Assembly (NCBI GenBank): GCA_030592145.1
Contig: JAUVKJ010000086.1
Span: forward strand, 1 to 7,109
Origin: Bacteroides sp.
GTDB taxonomy: Bacteria > Bacteroidota > Bacteroidia > Bacteroidales > SM23-62
DNA: 7,109 nucleotides
Direction of reading: 5' to 3'
In this document: piece after piece, positions 5,655 through 7,109 of the stretch
Layout of the letters: each line of letters begins with the position of its first letter
Position numbering within the stretch: the stretch's first letter is position 1
Notes under the pieces: model-generated
The model's input: only the letters and a program-made list of their open reading frames with translations
The model's database searches: none
What the model was told of the DNA's origin: nothing
Program-made: the position numbers and the translations under genes

Positions 5655-6437
5655 ATGGCAAAACGCATAATACCTTATATTATCCTGGTCCTTTTCTGTA
5701 TCCCGCATCCCGGCGAAGCCCAAAAATGGAAATTGAGTCGGTATGAGGGATTGTTCGGTGTGGGCTTCTGCAATTATTTCGGTGATATAGGCGGATCTGC
5801 CAGCTCCAACAATTGGTTTGGACTTAGAGATCTCTCAATAAAAAGTACCCGTCCCTCGTTCTACCTTGGGGCAAGGTATAAGATCAGGCCGAATATTGCA
5901 GTAAAAATGAACCTTATGTACGGGTTTATTGCGGGAGACGATGAAGGCGGGAAGAACAATGACAGGGGATTCAAGTTTTCAACCAGCATGTTTGAACCCA
6001 GTTTCCAGGCTGAATACTCCCTGATATCGGAAGAACAGCGGCGACGATCGGGTGCAATGTTCAATAAAAAGGGAATGATGAACAATTATTCCCAAATCAA
6101 CTTATATTTGTATGCTGGAATCGGGGGAGTTTTTTTTAATCCCAAGGTGATTGACGCGATGAAACTCTCCGCGAATTATGACCCGAACCATTCCAAAATG
6201 GGAATCGTATTTCCTGCAGGGCTTGGAGTCAAGTATGTAATCAGCCAGAAATGGTCGGTCGGTGCCGAGTTCGGTATCCGGTGGACCACAACGGACTATT
6301 TAGACGGTTATACTTCGTCTTACTCAAAGGCGAATGATTTATATTATTTCGGACATGTACATGGGATTTACCGAATCAGGACATCGAGAGCAGGCTACCC
6401 TGTTTTATTCGGCAGGAGGGGCAAGTCGTTCCTGTAA
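5655..6437 (+). CDS. Outer-membrane beta-barrel protein, PorG-like/DUF6089 type (first of two)
   Basis: A 260-residue secreted protein with a clear signal peptide: MAKR, a hydrophobic core (residues 5-16) and a likely cleavage after Ala22 in GEAQKW. The mature part has alternating aromatic/polar strands ending in glycine turns: GLFGVGFCNYFGDIGG (32-47), PSFYLGARYKI (67-77), INLYLYAGIGGVFFNP (148-163), FPAGLGVKYVISQKWSVGAEFGIRWTTTDYLDG (186-218) and NDLYYFGHVHGIYRI (227-241), as expected for an 8-stranded or similar barrel of Bacteroidota. The LDG after a TTxDY strand and the GVKY strand resemble the DUF6089 group that includes PorG of type IX secretion; I cannot confirm orthology. It follows nadK by 32 bp with its own promoter candidate and is followed by a paralogue that overlaps its 3' end. 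Confidence 0.85.
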   Translation: MAKRIIPYIILVLFCIPHPGEAQKWKLSRYEGLFGVGFCNYFGDIGGSASSNNWFGLRDLSIKSTRPSFYLGARYKIRPNIAVKMNLMYGFIAGDDEGGKNNDRGFKFSTSMFEPSFQAEYSLISEEQRRRSGAMFNKKGMMNNYSQINLYLYAGIGGVFFNPKVIDAMKLSANYDPNHSKMGIVFPAGLGVKYVISQKWSVGAEFGIRWTTTDYLDGYTSSYSKANDLYYFGHVHGIYRIRTSRAGYPVLFGRRGKSFL

Positions 6438-7095
6438 GTATCTTCGTTGCATTCTCCCATTTACAGTCCTGATTTTTCTATCTCTGCAGATTGCCTCCGG
6501 GCAAAGAAAATCGGATATCGGGATCATCGGCGGAACTTCCTATTATCTGGGCGATATTAACCATTCCAGGCATTTTTATTCTCCTTCTCCGGCGGGTGGA
6601 CTGATCCTGCGGTATAATTTCAATCCCCGGAATTCCATACGGTTCAGCGGCATTTATGCCTCCCTGAAGGGCAATCCGTCGGATAACGATGAACCCTATC
6701 CAAATTCTACCCTTAACCCCTTTAAAACGAACCTGGTGGACCTGGGCATCGTCACCGAATTCAATTTCATGCCATACCAGTCGACAAAGATCAGAAGATA
6801 CAGGTATACACCTTATGTTTCAGGGGGACTGGGGTATACGGTGGTTCTGGGAGGAGACTATACTGCAGCCTTGTCTTTCGGGGGAGGATTCAAGTACAAC
6901 CTGACCACCCGTATGAGCACAGGATTTGAATGGACTTTCAGGAAAACCTTCAGTGACATGCTTGACGGAGTGCAAAACATCGGGCATGAAAATAATGTAT
7001 TCTTTCACAATAAAGACTGGTATTCAATAGTTGGAGTATTTGTTACATACAAGATATTTGATTGGGGAATGGATTGTCCGGAGGCCTATGAATAG
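6361..7095 (+). CDS. Outer-membrane beta-barrel protein, PorG-like/DUF6089 type (second of two), start uncertain
   Basis: A second barrel of the same kind: YYLGDINH, LILRYNFNPRNSIRFSGIY, DLGIVTEFNFMPY, YTPYVSGGLGYTVV, LSFGGGFKYNL, STGFEWTFRKTFSDMLDG, KDWYSIVGVFVTYKI and a C-terminus with DCPEAYE. The FNFMPY, TPYVSGGLG and FRKTFSDMLDG segments fit the PorG/DUF6089 family better than the upstream gene does. A signal-peptide-like stretch KYLRCILPFTVLIFLSLQIASGQ starts at about 6436, but no ATG, GTG or TTG opens it. The only in-frame ATGs are at 6334, 6355 and 6361, all inside the previous gene; the nearest (used here, 244 residues) gives a 77-bp overlap and about 25 extra residues before the hydrophobic core. 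Either this long n-region is real, a rare codon is used, or a few bases are lost near 6435. Role in protein secretion is inferred only from family resemblance. Confidence 0.78.
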   Translation: MGFTESGHREQATLFYSAGGASRSCKYLRCILPFTVLIFLSLQIASGQRKSDIGIIGGTSYYLGDINHSRHFYSPSPAGGLILRYNFNPRNSIRFSGIYASLKGNPSDNDEPYPNSTLNPFKTNLVDLGIVTEFNFMPYQSTKIRRYRYTPYVSGGLGYTVVLGGDYTAALSFGGGFKYNLTTRMSTGFEWTFRKTFSDMLDGVQNIGHENNVFFHNKDWYSIVGVFVTYKIFDWGMDCPEAYE

Positions 7096-7109
7096 TAAGG
7101 GATAGATAA

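Noticed and set aside
1..7109. Mobile element, CRISPR array, toxin-antitoxin or defence island
   Set aside because: No transposase, integrase, spaced direct-repeat array, terminal inverted repeats or defence-type domains were found; the genes are core metabolism, ribosome assembly and outer membrane.

Overview
This window looks like ordinary chromosomal housekeeping DNA from a member of the phylum Bacteroidota. The evidence is the set of protein variants (a PdxJ starting with the [14 protein letters not shown] form, an NAD kinase ending in LRNKLMWG, two PorG-like/DUF6089-type barrels), the near absence of Shine-Dalgarno sequences, and several upstream sites resembling the Bacteroidota promoter TTTG-N19/20-TAnnTTTG. 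Genus and species cannot be fixed. No phage, insertion sequence, CRISPR array, rRNA or tRNA is visible, and no gap between genes reaches 300 bases.

Layout. On the minus strand at the left edge, engB (ribosome-assembly GTPase, 497-1087) reads towards prs (PRPP synthetase, 1-390, cut by the window edge). The gap between them carries a good promoter candidate, a 13-bp direct repeat and a 15-bp hairpin sequence. Divergently, udk (uridine kinase, 1169-1789) and a DEDDy-type 3'-5' exonuclease (1786-2520) form a translationally coupled plus-strand pair. They run tail to tail, with a 26-bp overlap, into a minus-strand pair: pdxJ (vitamin B6 synthesis, 3313-4047) followed by an alpha/beta hydrolase (2495-3295). 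From the start of pdxJ a plus-strand cluster diverges: a CBS-domain protein, nadK (4744-5622) and two tandem outer-membrane beta-barrel genes (5655-6437 and about 6361-7095).

The genes supply basic precursors and cofactors: PRPP (prs), UMP/CMP salvage (udk), pyridoxine phosphate (pdxJ) and NADP (nadK). EngB serves 50S ribosome assembly, and the two barrels belong to the outer membrane and are possibly linked to type IX secretion.

The most notable points are anomalies rather than a new system. The CBS-domain gene appears to have lost one base near 4125-4129, which splits its first CBS domain between two frames. The second barrel gene lacks a start codon where its signal peptide should begin, so its nearest in-frame ATG lies 77 bp inside the previous gene. 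The sequence AATTTTAAC sits directly before the proposed start codons of both prs and pdxJ, suggesting an AT-rich initiation context. I found no convincing evidence of a previously undescribed biological system.
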